Of a stretch of 19,912 nucleotides of DNA, positions 7,030 to 13,488 are shown in pieces. Below the pieces are notes generated by a model. That model had not been told where the DNA came from. It was given only the letters and a program-made list of their open reading frames with translations, and did not search any database. The first letter of the stretch is position 1. Each line of letters opens with the position of its first letter. Origin of the DNA: SOIV01 sp964435925. GTDB taxonomy: Bacteria; Acidobacteriota; Aminicenantia; Aminicenantales; Aminicenantaceae. A program made the position numbers and the translations under genes. Location: positions 1 through 19,912 of the forward strand of contig CAYTBG010000045.1 of NCBI GenBank assembly GCA_964435925.1, in the 5' to 3' direction.

Positions 7030-7391
7030 TTCATTTTTATAGTGTCATTGCGAGGATCGCAGCGACGCGACAATCTCAACCTTTAAATGCTAACAAATTG
7101 GACAAGAAATTGCTACATGCATGGGGATGCGCGGATTGATTGCATGGATCAGACTTTAAGAGCTTTAGCAATTTAGATGTGTCCATCTACAAGAATCAAA
7201 ATGAAAGTTCTTGAAAAATGCAATTCCTTTTGACTTTTCGAATAAATATGATAAGCTCTTTGATGATTCTCCAGATCAAAATGAGCTTTATTTTCTTTAA
7301 TAGCAGCTGCTTAATATAAACAACGAAAAGCTATGAAAACCTATTGCCCGCAGAAACAACTATTTTCAAAGTGCGAAAAAGGGAGGCATGA
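7030..7391. other. Noncoding stretch between the exported protein and PilZ genes
   Basis: Apart from one CATTGCGAG-type repeat (7043-7083) I see nothing definite. A short open frame at 7211-7300 (+; possible TTG start, 29 residues, ending SPDQNELYFL) reads rather protein-like but has no ribosome site and no recognisable family. Confidence 0.5.
7043..7083 (+). repeat. CATTGCGAG-type palindromic repeat, single arm
   Basis: TGTCATTGCGAGGATCGCAG followed by CGACGCGACAATCTCAACCT. Same family as 100-210, 7851, 7978 and 10410. It lies directly upstream of the exported protein gene start at 7029. Confidence 0.75.
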
Positions 7392-7802
7392 ATGGCATAT
7401 AAGAAGATCGATAGAAGGGCATATAAACGGATAAAAATCGAGGGAGCAACAGTTACTTACAAGGAGGGTAGGTTTTTCTTTTCTAAAAAACAGTATGTTG
7501 AAGAATTCTACCCTATTGTCGAGATCAGCCGGGGCGGAGTTCGGTTTCTGGGAAAGAAACTTTTTACTATTTCCAGCCAAGTTTCATTAAAAATATCTCT
7601 TCCTGAGGAACCTTCTCCCTTAATTCTCAAGGGACGAGTAAGGTGGACAACCTTAAACCCTACGATGAGCTATAAATATCAGATCGGGATTCAATTTGAC
7701 CCTTTTGCATGGAAAAAAGGGTGTAATCATCCGGAAGTCCTGGAGAAAATAATGAAATTAGAGCAAAAATTCATAGCAGACAAAAAATCTGTCAATCATT
7801 AA
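7392..7802 (+). CDS. PilZ-domain protein (putative c-di-GMP effector)
   Basis: This small 136-residue protein looks like a stand-alone PilZ domain, the common bacterial cyclic-di-GMP receptor. The arginine motif RRAYKR is at 8-13. The second motif, usually (D/N)xSxxG, reads EISRGG (44-49), so the acidic or amide position is Glu. Further family features are the hydrophobic strand SLKISLP, the GRVRW strand and the closing YQIGIQF. Binding of c-di-GMP is therefore plausible but not assured. The start at ATG 7392 is set by GGGAGG at 7381-7386. It stands alone between repeat-rich spacers, so the controlled process (motility, exopolysaccharide, secretion) cannot be told from context. Confidence 0.85.
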   Translation: MAYKKIDRRAYKRIKIEGATVTYKEGRFFFSKKQYVEEFYPIVEISRGGVRFLGKKLFTISSQVSLKISLPEEPSPLILKGRVRWTTLNPTMSYKYQIGIQFDPFAWKKGCNHPEVLEKIMKLEQKFIADKKSVNH

Positions 7803-7805
7803 TAA

Positions 7806-7968
7806 GCCTTGCCAGCAGAATAAGCTTTGTCAGCAGAATAAATGATTATATGTCATTGCGAGCCCTGAAAGGGCGAAGCAATCTCAACCTTTAATCTTTG
7901 TTACCAGAATAATTTTTGCCACCTGTAATAAACCTGTTCTTCCCTAATAGTCTTTGTCACCAGGTTAA
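7806..7968 (+). repeat. Degenerate 18-nt reiterated units
   Basis: Five copies of a unit close to CTTTGTCACCAGAATAA occur at 7806-7823, 7824-7841, 7895-7912, 7913-7931 and 7951-7968. Copies 1-2 and 3-4 are directly adjacent. The two single-arm and paired palindromic repeats (7851, 7978) each follow such a block, and each is preceded by the same TGATTATA. Confidence 0.65.
7851..7892 (+). repeat. CATTGCGAG-type palindromic repeat, single arm
   Basis: TGTCATTGCGAGCCCTGAAA followed by GGGCGAAGCAATCTCAACCT. This variant, with GCCCTGAAAGGGC at its centre, matches the right arm at 176-210 read in reverse. Confidence 0.75.
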
Positions 7969-7977
7969 GTGATTATA

Positions 7978-8053
7978 TGTCATTGCAAGGAACGCAGCGA
8001 CGCGGCAATCTCATAAAAAAGGTTGAGATTGCCACGCTACGCTCGCAATGACA
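7978..8053. repeat. Paired CATTGCGAG palindrome upstream of the thiC promoter
   Basis: TGTCATTGCAAGG... and ...CGCTCGCAATGACA form a long inverted repeat with GGTTGAGATTGCC/GGCAATCTCA nearer the centre. It ends 26 bp before the -35 box of the thiC promoter. No T-run follows, so it is a repeat element and not a terminator. Confidence 0.8.
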
Positions 8054-8079
8054 TATTCCATGAAATTGCTTCTATATAG

Positions 8080-8108
8080 TTGACATGCAACCAGAGGTAA
8101 CCTATACT
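8080..8108 (+). promoter_or_regulatory. Consensus sigma70 promoter for thiC
   Basis: TTGACA (8080-8085), a 17-nt spacer, TATACT (8103-8108). The expected start near 8115 leaves a leader of about 50 nt before ATG 8167. That is too short for a TPP riboswitch, and none of the THI-box core words is visible. Confidence 0.8.
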
Positions 8109-8166
8109 TATTAGTTAAAAGAGGAACAAATCATAAGTTTGCATTTCAATTTTATCCAGGTATTCA

Positions 8167-9477
8167 ATGACCCAGATAGAACAAGCAAGAAAAGGTAATA
8201 TCACACCATCTCTAAAAAAAGTAGCTGATGAGGAAGGATTTTCTCCTGAAGAGCTACTCAAGCTAGTTGCCCAGGGAAAGGTCGTCATCCCTTACAATCC
8301 AAACCGCACCTCTATTCATCCTGTGGGCATTGGCCAGAAACTCAGCACAAAAGTCAACGTCAACATCGGAACTTCTATGGACTTTCCTCAGGAAGAAAAC
8401 GAGCTGGAAAAAGCCGAGATCTCCTTAAAATACGGCACTGATACGCTGATGGATCTGAGTACAGGTGGTGATATTACGAAAATCCGCAGGATGATACTCA
8501 AAAAAGCCCTGATTCCATTAGGCACAGTGCCTGTCTACCAAGCAGCCATCAAGGCCATTGAGCAGCGGAATTCTATCGTCAACATGACTGAAGACGACCT
8601 ATTTTCGGCCATCGAGACCCAGGCCAAAGAGGGTGTAGATTTCATGACACTCCATGCCGGGCTGACATCCAAAGGCATAGAAAGACTGAAGAGACAAGGA
8701 CGTGTGGCTGATATTGTTTCTCGAGGCGGAGCCTTCCATCTTGCCTGGATACTGCACAATCAGAAGGAAAATCCTTTGTATGCCCATTTTGACCGCCTGC
8801 TTGAAATTGCTCATAAATACGACATAACCCTAAGCCTGGGAGATGGACTCAGGCCCGGTTCCATCCTGGATGCCACTGACCGACCCCAGTTAGAAGAACT
8901 CTTAACTATGGGTGAACTGGTTAAGAGAGCATGGGAACAAAACGTCCAGGTCATGGTGGAAGGACCAGGACATATCCCTCTCGACCAAGTTGAGATGAAC
9001 ATAAAACTCCAGAAGCGTGTCTGCCACGAAGCGCCATTCTATGTTTTAGGTCCTCTGGTCACGGATATAGCCCCGGGCTACGATCATATAGTCTCAGCCA
9101 TAGGGGGAGCTATTGCTGCTGCGGCTGGAGCAGATTTCCTCTGTTATGTCACGCCTGCCGAGCACCTCGGCCTCCCATCAGTCGATGATGTAAGGGTTGG
9201 CCTCGTCGCCTCAAAGATTGCTGCCCACGCAGCTGATATCGTTAAGGGTGTCAAGGGCGCTCTGGATAGAGATTTAAGAATATCTGAAGCCCGGAAAAAA
9301 CTCGATTGGGCAGAGCAGCGGGAACATGCCTTAGACCCCCATAAATTCCAGGAAATAAGAAATAAAAGAAAGTCAAAATCTACGGCCTGTTCCATGTGTG
9401 GTGAATTCTGTGCCCTAAAGATTGTGAGCGAATTTCTCAACCCTGGCGAGGGAAAGGCCGGTGACTTCCGCTTCTAA
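8167..9477 (+). CDS. thiC: Phosphomethylpyrimidine synthase ThiC (short type)
   Basis: ThiC is a radical-SAM enzyme that rearranges aminoimidazole ribotide into the hydroxymethylpyrimidine phosphate of thiamine. The 436-residue length matches the short form found in many anaerobes and archaea. Visible motifs are the N-terminal VGIGQKLSTKVNVNIGTS (53-70), DLSTGGD (96-102), VEGPGHIPLDQ with a likely Zn-ligand His269, TDIAPGYDHI (299-308), and the C-terminal cluster motif C408-SM-C411-GEF-C415, spaced CX2CX3C. The paralogous 5-hydroxybenzimidazole synthase (BzaF) is close in sequence and often annotated as ThiC. Absence of a TPP riboswitch leaves that alternative open, though no cobalamin genes lie nearby. 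It has its own strong promoter and overlaps the next gene by 17 bp. Confidence 0.9.
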   Translation: MTQIEQARKGNITPSLKKVADEEGFSPEELLKLVAQGKVVIPYNPNRTSIHPVGIGQKLSTKVNVNIGTSMDFPQEENELEKAEISLKYGTDTLMDLSTGGDITKIRRMILKKALIPLGTVPVYQAAIKAIEQRNSIVNMTEDDLFSAIETQAKEGVDFMTLHAGLTSKGIERLKRQGRVADIVSRGGAFHLAWILHNQKENPLYAHFDRLLEIAHKYDITLSLGDGLRPGSILDATDRPQLEELLTMGELVKRAWEQNVQVMVEGPGHIPLDQVEMNIKLQKRVCHEAPFYVLGPLVTDIAPGYDHIVSAIGGAIAAAAGADFLCYVTPAEHLGLPSVDDVRVGLVASKIAAHAADIVKGVKGALDRDLRISEARKKLDWAEQREHALDPHKFQEIRNKRKSKSTACSMCGEFCALKIVSEFLNPGEGKAGDFRF

Positions 9478-10297
9478 AAAACTTCTTTTTGGCACAGCAG
9501 GAGTGCCTTTATCTGCTTCTCCATCATCCACTTTAGCCGGTATTGGGAAAATTGCCCAAATGGGCCTTGAATGCCTGGAAATCGAGTTTGTCAAAGGCGT
9601 GAAGATGGGAACTGACTTGGCTCAGAAGATAAAAGAAGAAGCAAAAGCACTCAATGTAGCCCTCAGTGTTCACGCTCCTTATTATATAAACTTGAATTCG
9701 GCCGAGGAAGGAAAAAGGCTGGCAAGTCAGGAAAGAATCTTGAGCTCAGCCAGGATGGCCGAGATTTGCGGCGCTCGGAGTGTTGTATTTCACGCTGGCT
9801 ACTATGGAAGAGTTGGACCTGAAAAAGCTTTTCAAACCATCAAGGAAGGATTGAAGGAGGTAGTTTCCATTTTAAAATCAGATAGAACTCCGGTTATGCT
9901 CAGGCCGGAAACATTGGGAAAAAGGACGCAGTTCGGCTCGCTCGAGGATATTCTTTATCTGTGCCGCGAGATAGATGGAATCCTGCCTTGTGTCGACTTC
10001 TGCCATATACATGCCCGGGAAGGAAAAGCAAACAGCTACAGTGAATTTCACCGAATCCTTAAAAAAATCGAAAAAAAGCTGGGAAGCAAGGCCATTAAGA
10101 ACATGCACATTCATATATCTGGAGTTGAGTACAACGATAAAGGAGAAAAAAAGCATTTGAACCTGCGAGATTCCGATTTCCGTTTTGATGACTGGATTCA
10201 AGCTTTGAAGGACTATGGAGTTGAAGGAACGATCATTTGTGAAAGTCCTAACTTAGAGCAGGATGCGATGATGCTGAAGCAATTATATAGAGCATGA
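9461..10297 (+). CDS. Endonuclease IV-like TIM-barrel protein
   Basis: The 278-residue protein has the layout of the AP endonuclease family 2 (Nfo) TIM barrel, a trinuclear-zinc DNA repair enzyme. Most metal ligands can be placed: His71 in HAPYYIN, His111 in FHAGYYG, Glu150 in RPETLGK, Asp179 and His182 in DFCHIHA, His216 in MHIHIS, His232 and Glu261 in CESP. The Asp of the usual DxH pair is replaced: the position before Lys231-His232 is Lys230. The site may therefore bind only part of the metals or serve another substrate, as in the related xylose-isomerase-like barrels. The start is GTG 9461, preceded by a purine-rich GAGGGAAAGG and overlapping thiC by 17 bp, so the two are translationally coupled. 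The thiamine link is unexplained. Confidence 0.8.
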   Translation: MTSASKKLLFGTAGVPLSASPSSTLAGIGKIAQMGLECLEIEFVKGVKMGTDLAQKIKEEAKALNVALSVHAPYYINLNSAEEGKRLASQERILSSARMAEICGARSVVFHAGYYGRVGPEKAFQTIKEGLKEVVSILKSDRTPVMLRPETLGKRTQFGSLEDILYLCREIDGILPCVDFCHIHAREGKANSYSEFHRILKKIEKKLGSKAIKNMHIHISGVEYNDKGEKKHLNLRDSDFRFDDWIQALKDYGVEGTIICESPNLEQDAMMLKQLYRA

Positions 10298-10363
10298 AGA
10301 ACAAATACAAAATTGGGCGTAGACAAAATTGTACAGAACTAGAAACGCTAGAAAAGAAAATTT

Positions 10364-10412
10364 CATTGCGAGAAGAAAAGTTACATTGTCATTGCGAGAA
10401 AAGTTACATTGT
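10364..10412 (+). repeat. Tandem partial duplication of a CATTGCGAG arm
   Basis: A 26-nt unit (CATTGCGAGAAGAAAAG plus TTACATTGT) is followed by a 23-nt near-copy lacking three bases, then by the next CATTGCGAG of the full palindrome. This looks like local slippage within the repeat. Confidence 0.7.
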
Positions 10413-10493
10413 CATTGCGAGGAGCACAGCGACGAAGCAATCTCATAAAAAAGGTTGAGATTGCCACGCTCCCTTTGGTCGCTCGCAATGACA
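10410..10493. repeat. Paired CATTGCGAG palindrome
   Basis: TGTCATTGCGAGGAGC... pairs with ...GCTCGCAATGACA, with internal GCAATCTCA and GGTTGAGATTGCC arms. It is nearly the same structure as 7978-8053, including the central TAAAAAAGG. Confidence 0.8.
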
Positions 10494-10533
10494 GAGGGAA
10501 TCTCAATGACAGAGGAAAAGAGAGGAATGCATA

Positions 10534-12113
10534 ATGAGAGAATATAAGTTATTGATTAAAGGGAAATGGGAAGTATCAAAAAGCAGGCAAGANNNNNNNN
10601 NNNNNNNNNNNNNNNNNNNNNNNNNNNNNNNNNNNNNNNNNNNNNNNNNNNNNNNNNNNNNNNNNNNNNNNNNNNNNNNNNNNNNNNNNNNNGAGAATAT
10701 AAGTTATTGATTAAAGGGAAATGGGAAGTATCAAAAAGCAGGCAAGAAATCAAATCTCCTTATGATCAGAATGTTGTTGGTAAAGTCTATTTTGCCGAAA
10801 AGGATAAAACAGAAAAGGCGGTCACTGCCGCCCATGAAGCCTTCTCAGAAACAAAAAAGCTCTCAAGTCTGGAACGTGCTCATGTCCTGGAGAAAATATC
10901 TTCAGGAATTGAAAAAAGAAAGGAAGAACTGGCCAAGTCGATAACTCTCTCTGGTGGAAAAACGATCAAGGCATCCAGGATAGAGGTTGAAAGAGCAGCA
11001 AACACATTTAAAATTGCGTCTGAAGAAGCCAAAAGAATAGGTGGAGAAATCATTCCCCTTGATCTGAGTGCCCAAACAAAGGAGCGCTGGGGCTTAGTGA
11101 GACGCTTCCCTATCGGAGTAATTTCTGCTATCCCTCCCTTCAATTTCCCGCTTAATCTTGTTGCTCATAAAGTTGCGCCAGCCATCGCTTCAGGGAATAC
11201 GGTTGTCTTAAGACCTTCTTCCCAGGTGGCTATAACATCCATCCTTCTCGGCGAAATCATAAACGAAACAGATTATCCACAAGGCGGAGTAAACATCGTT
11301 CCCTCTGGATATGAGGCAGCCGATATTCTCCTTACGGATGAGAGGGTCAAAATGGTCACCTTCACGGGAAGCCCGGCTGTTGGTTGGAAGCTTAAAAAGA
11401 AAGCCCATAAAAAAAAGGTGACGCTTGAACTCGGAGGGAATGCAGCCGTCGTCATCGAGCCTGATGTAAACCTTGATTTTGCCCTTCCCAGGGTGATACT
11501 GGGTTCCTTTTCTTACTCCGGGCAAATCTGCATATCCATTCAAAGGATATTTCTCCACGAGAAAATCTATGACCGGTTCATGGCTGATTTCATCCAAGCT
11601 GCAAAGAAACTCAAAATGGGAAATCCCCTTGAGGAAGAGACAGATATCGGCCCGATGATAAACCTTGATGCTGCAAAACAGACAGAGGAATGGATAAAAG
11701 AGGCAGTTGATAACGGCGCCCGCGTTGTCCTGGGAGGAAAAAGAGATGGAGTTATGTTTGAGCCGACAATACTGGAAAACGTAAAGCCCGAACTTCGCAT
11801 CTCCTGGATAGAAGCATTTGCGCCGGTTGTGGTCATTTACCGCTATAAAGATTTTGAGGAAGCTTTAAGAGGAGTCAATCATTCAATCTATGGCCTTCAA
11901 GCTGGAATTTTCACAAATGACTTGAAAAAAGCTTTTCAAGCTTTCGAAGTCCTTGATGTGGGAGGTGTTATCATCAACGATATCCCCACTTTTCGAATCG
12001 ACCATATGCCTTACGGCGGAGTTAAGGAGTCTGGCTTCGGCCGAGAAGGTCTTAGATACGCTATCGAAGAGATGACCGAAATCAAGCTAATGGCCCTAAA
12101 CTTAAAAAAATAA
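10534..12113 (+). CDS. NAD(P)-dependent aldehyde dehydrogenase, lactaldehyde-dehydrogenase-like; interrupted by an assembly gap
   Basis: The gene is split by 100 Ns flanked by a 55-bp duplication. Collapsing these gives a clean 474-residue frame from ATG 10534, with AGAGG about 8 nt upstream. It belongs to the aldehyde dehydrogenase superfamily, oxidising an aldehyde to an acid with NAD(P). Corrected positions: Asn152 in PFNFPLN, Glu247 in LELGG, catalytic Cys281 in GQICISIQRI, and the C-terminal PYGGVKESGFGREG. The GQICIS context is typical of the lactaldehyde/y4uC-like branch, so small hydroxy- or phospho-aldehydes are plausible substrates, but the substrate cannot be read from sequence. 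All catalytic residues are present. It appears to be a single gene between repeat clusters. Confidence 0.88.
10538..10747. other. Second assembly gap (100 N) flanked by an exact 55-bp duplication
   Basis: 10538-10592 and 10693-10747 are identical 55-mers on either side of Ns 10593-10692. The two copies are out of frame with each other only because of the arbitrary N length (155 bp offset). Collapsing them restores the aldehyde dehydrogenase. Confidence 0.95.
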
Positions 12114-12120
12114 AAAACAA

Positions 12121-12203
12121 GACCTGATCCCGTTATTGGGGCCTGGCACCAATTATAGGCACCAATTATAGACCTGACCCCGTTATTGGGGCCTGGCACC
12201 AAT
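12121..12203 (+). repeat. Two 33-bp direct repeats with a 13-bp tandem between
   Basis: GACCTGATCCCGTTATTGGG... (12121-12153) recurs at 12171-12203 with one mismatch. GGCACCAATTATA is duplicated back to back at 12145-12157 and 12158-12170. The words GACCTGACCCC and GGGGCCTGGC are shared with remnants near 257 and with the palindrome at 4482-4506, so they define a dispersed repeat family. The array lies 8 bp before the fumarase promoter. Confidence 0.85.
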
Positions 12204-12210
12204 AAATTTC

Positions 12211-12239
12211 TTGACAGGCTTTTTTTAGAATCCTAAACT
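12211..12239 (+). promoter_or_regulatory. Sigma70-type promoter for the fumarase/Kor genes
   Basis: TTGACA (12211-12216), a 17-nt spacer, TAAACT (12234-12239): a perfect -35 and a 4/6 -10. The leader to ATG 12290 would be about 45 nt, ending in the strong ribosome site GGAGGG (12279-12284). Confidence 0.7.
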
Positions 12240-12289
12240 AAGATTTAAATCATACCGTTTTAAAATCTATTCTTACCCGGAGGGATTAT

Positions 12290-13147
12290 ATGAAAGTCGT
12301 AAGCTTGGCCAAGGTCAGGGATACAATAAAAGACCTAGTCCAGAAAGCAAATTTCGAACTCCAGGATGATGTGGTTGATGTCATCAAAGAAATGGAAAAA
12401 AAGGAAGAATCACCAGCAGGAAAAGAAGTCTTTAAACAAATTCTTGAGAACATAGAGATTGCCAAGGATGAAAAATTGGGGCTCTGCCAGGATACAGGTC
12501 TTGCTGTTTTTTTTGTAGAACTGGGAGAGGATGTAGAACTCAAAAAAGATGGCGGATTAGGAAGCCTAAGAGATGCTATCACCGAAGGCACCAGAGCTGG
12601 ATATGAAGAAGGATACCTCAGAAAATCTGTCGTCGAGGATCCCATACGGAGAAAAAACACTGGAGATAACACTCCTGCTTACATCCACTGGGAACTTGTT
12701 CCAGGCGATATCTTCAAAGTGACTTTTATTGCCAAGGGAGGAGGCGCTGAAAATATGAGTTCTGTCCGGATGTTTGCTCCGGCTGCTGGGATGGAAGGTA
12801 TTGAAGATTTTGTGGCTGAAACCGTGGATAAAGGTGGCTCAAATCCTTGCCCGCCAATTATTGTGGGGGTTGGCGTCGGCGGAAACTTCGAATATTCTAC
12901 TCTCCTGGCTAAAAAGGCGCTTTTGAGAAGACCTCTGGGAACTCACAATGCTGATCCCTTCTACGCAGACATGGAAAGAAGGCTGCTGGAAAGGATCAAT
13001 AATTTGGGAATAGGACCTCAGGGAATGGGTGGGAGGATCACTGCCCTGGCCGTTCATGTTGAAGCCTTCCCCTGTCACATCGCCTCCTTGCCAGCTGCAG
13101 TCAACATCGAATGCCATGCCCACAGAGTGCTGAGCTTCGAGCTATAA
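12290..13147 (+). CDS. fumA: Fumarate hydratase class I, alpha subunit
   Basis: This is the N-terminal (alpha) half of a two-subunit Fe-S fumarase, which interconverts fumarate and malate. At 285 residues it has the usual alpha-subunit length. The three cluster cysteines are Cys66 in GLCQDTG, Cys187 in SNPCPP and Cys275 in ECHAHR. GTHNADPF (217-224) and GPQGMGGRITAL are also family-typical. The [4Fe-4S] cluster is oxygen-sensitive, fitting anaerobic life. A strong ribosome site (GGAGGG, 5 nt spacing) marks ATG 12290. The beta subunit, normally directly downstream, is not in this window; korD follows after 94 bp. The beta gene may lie elsewhere. Tartrate dehydratase alpha is a related alternative, less likely from the neighbours. 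Confidence 0.92.
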   Translation: MKVVSLAKVRDTIKDLVQKANFELQDDVVDVIKEMEKKEESPAGKEVFKQILENIEIAKDEKLGLCQDTGLAVFFVELGEDVELKKDGGLGSLRDAITEGTRAGYEEGYLRKSVVEDPIRRKNTGDNTPAYIHWELVPGDIFKVTFIAKGGGAENMSSVRMFAPAAGMEGIEDFVAETVDKGGSNPCPPIIVGVGVGGNFEYSTLLAKKALLRRPLGTHNADPFYADMERRLLERINNLGIGPQGMGGRITALAVHVEAFPCHIASLPAAVNIECHAHRVLSFEL

Positions 13148-13241
13148 ACAAATAGTAAACAATAAAAAATAAGGAGTGATTAAAACTCAAAAATCAAATT
13201 TTGCAAATGTTAAATAATGATATTCAATAACGGAATAATAA

Positions 13242-13466
13242 ATGCCATTTAAAGGTTACGTTGAAATTTCCATTGAACGCTGTAAGGGGTGTAATTTATG
13301 TGTGATCCACTGTCCGACTGATTGTCTGGCACTTAACACGTCGGACACAAATAGCTACGGCTTACACTACGCCTACCTGACTGATGAGGATAAATGTATT
13401 GCCTGTCAAAACTGTTCAGTGATCTGTCCGGATGCAGCAATAACGGTTTACAAAAAGGTGGAATAA
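13242..13466 (+). CDS. korD: 2-oxoacid:ferredoxin oxidoreductase delta subunit (2x[4Fe-4S] ferredoxin)
   Basis: This 74-residue ferredoxin-like subunit carries two complete CxxCxxCxxxC motifs (Cys14, 17, 20, 24 and Cys52, 55, 58, 62). They would hold two [4Fe-4S] clusters that pass electrons from the catalytic subunits to ferredoxin. It is the first of four adjacent kor genes in the common D-A-B-C order. The ribosome site before ATG 13242 is weak (CGGAA), and the 94-bp spacer to the fumarase gene shows no convincing promoter, so co-transcription with the fumarase subunit is likely. Confidence 0.93.
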   Translation: MPFKGYVEISIERCKGCNLCVIHCPTDCLALNTSDTNSYGLHYAYLTDEDKCIACQNCSVICPDAAITVYKKVE

Positions 13467-13477
13467 CTTTCAATCAT

Positions 13478-13481
13478 GGAG
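13478..13481 (+). promoter_or_regulatory. Ribosome binding site supporting a TTG start for korA
   Basis: GGAG, 7 nt upstream of TTG 13489. The alternative ATG at 13507 has no comparable site. Confidence 0.55.
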
Positions 13482-13488
13482 ACAAAAG

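Larger units (their letters stand above)
10298..10533. other. Repeat-rich spacer before the aldehyde dehydrogenase
   Basis: The spacer is filled by a short tandem (10364-10412) and a long CATTGCGAG-type palindrome (10410-10493). I see no clear promoter for the downstream gene. Confidence 0.6.

Noticed and set aside
7024..7045. TATAAA (minus strand) as a promoter for the exported protein gene
   Set aside because: It is only about 6 nt from the ATG and has no -35 at the right distance; the site is the edge of a repeat.
7211..7300. Possible 29-residue ORF upstream of the PilZ gene
   Set aside because: It has a TTG start, no ribosome site and no recognisable family; it is too short to support.
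7806..8053. CRISPR array
   Set aside because: The 18-nt units are degenerate, unevenly spaced and partly adjacent with no spacers, and no cas genes are present.
8054..8166. TPP riboswitch before thiC
   Set aside because: None of the conserved THI-box words is present, and the strong promoter leaves only about 50 nt of leader.
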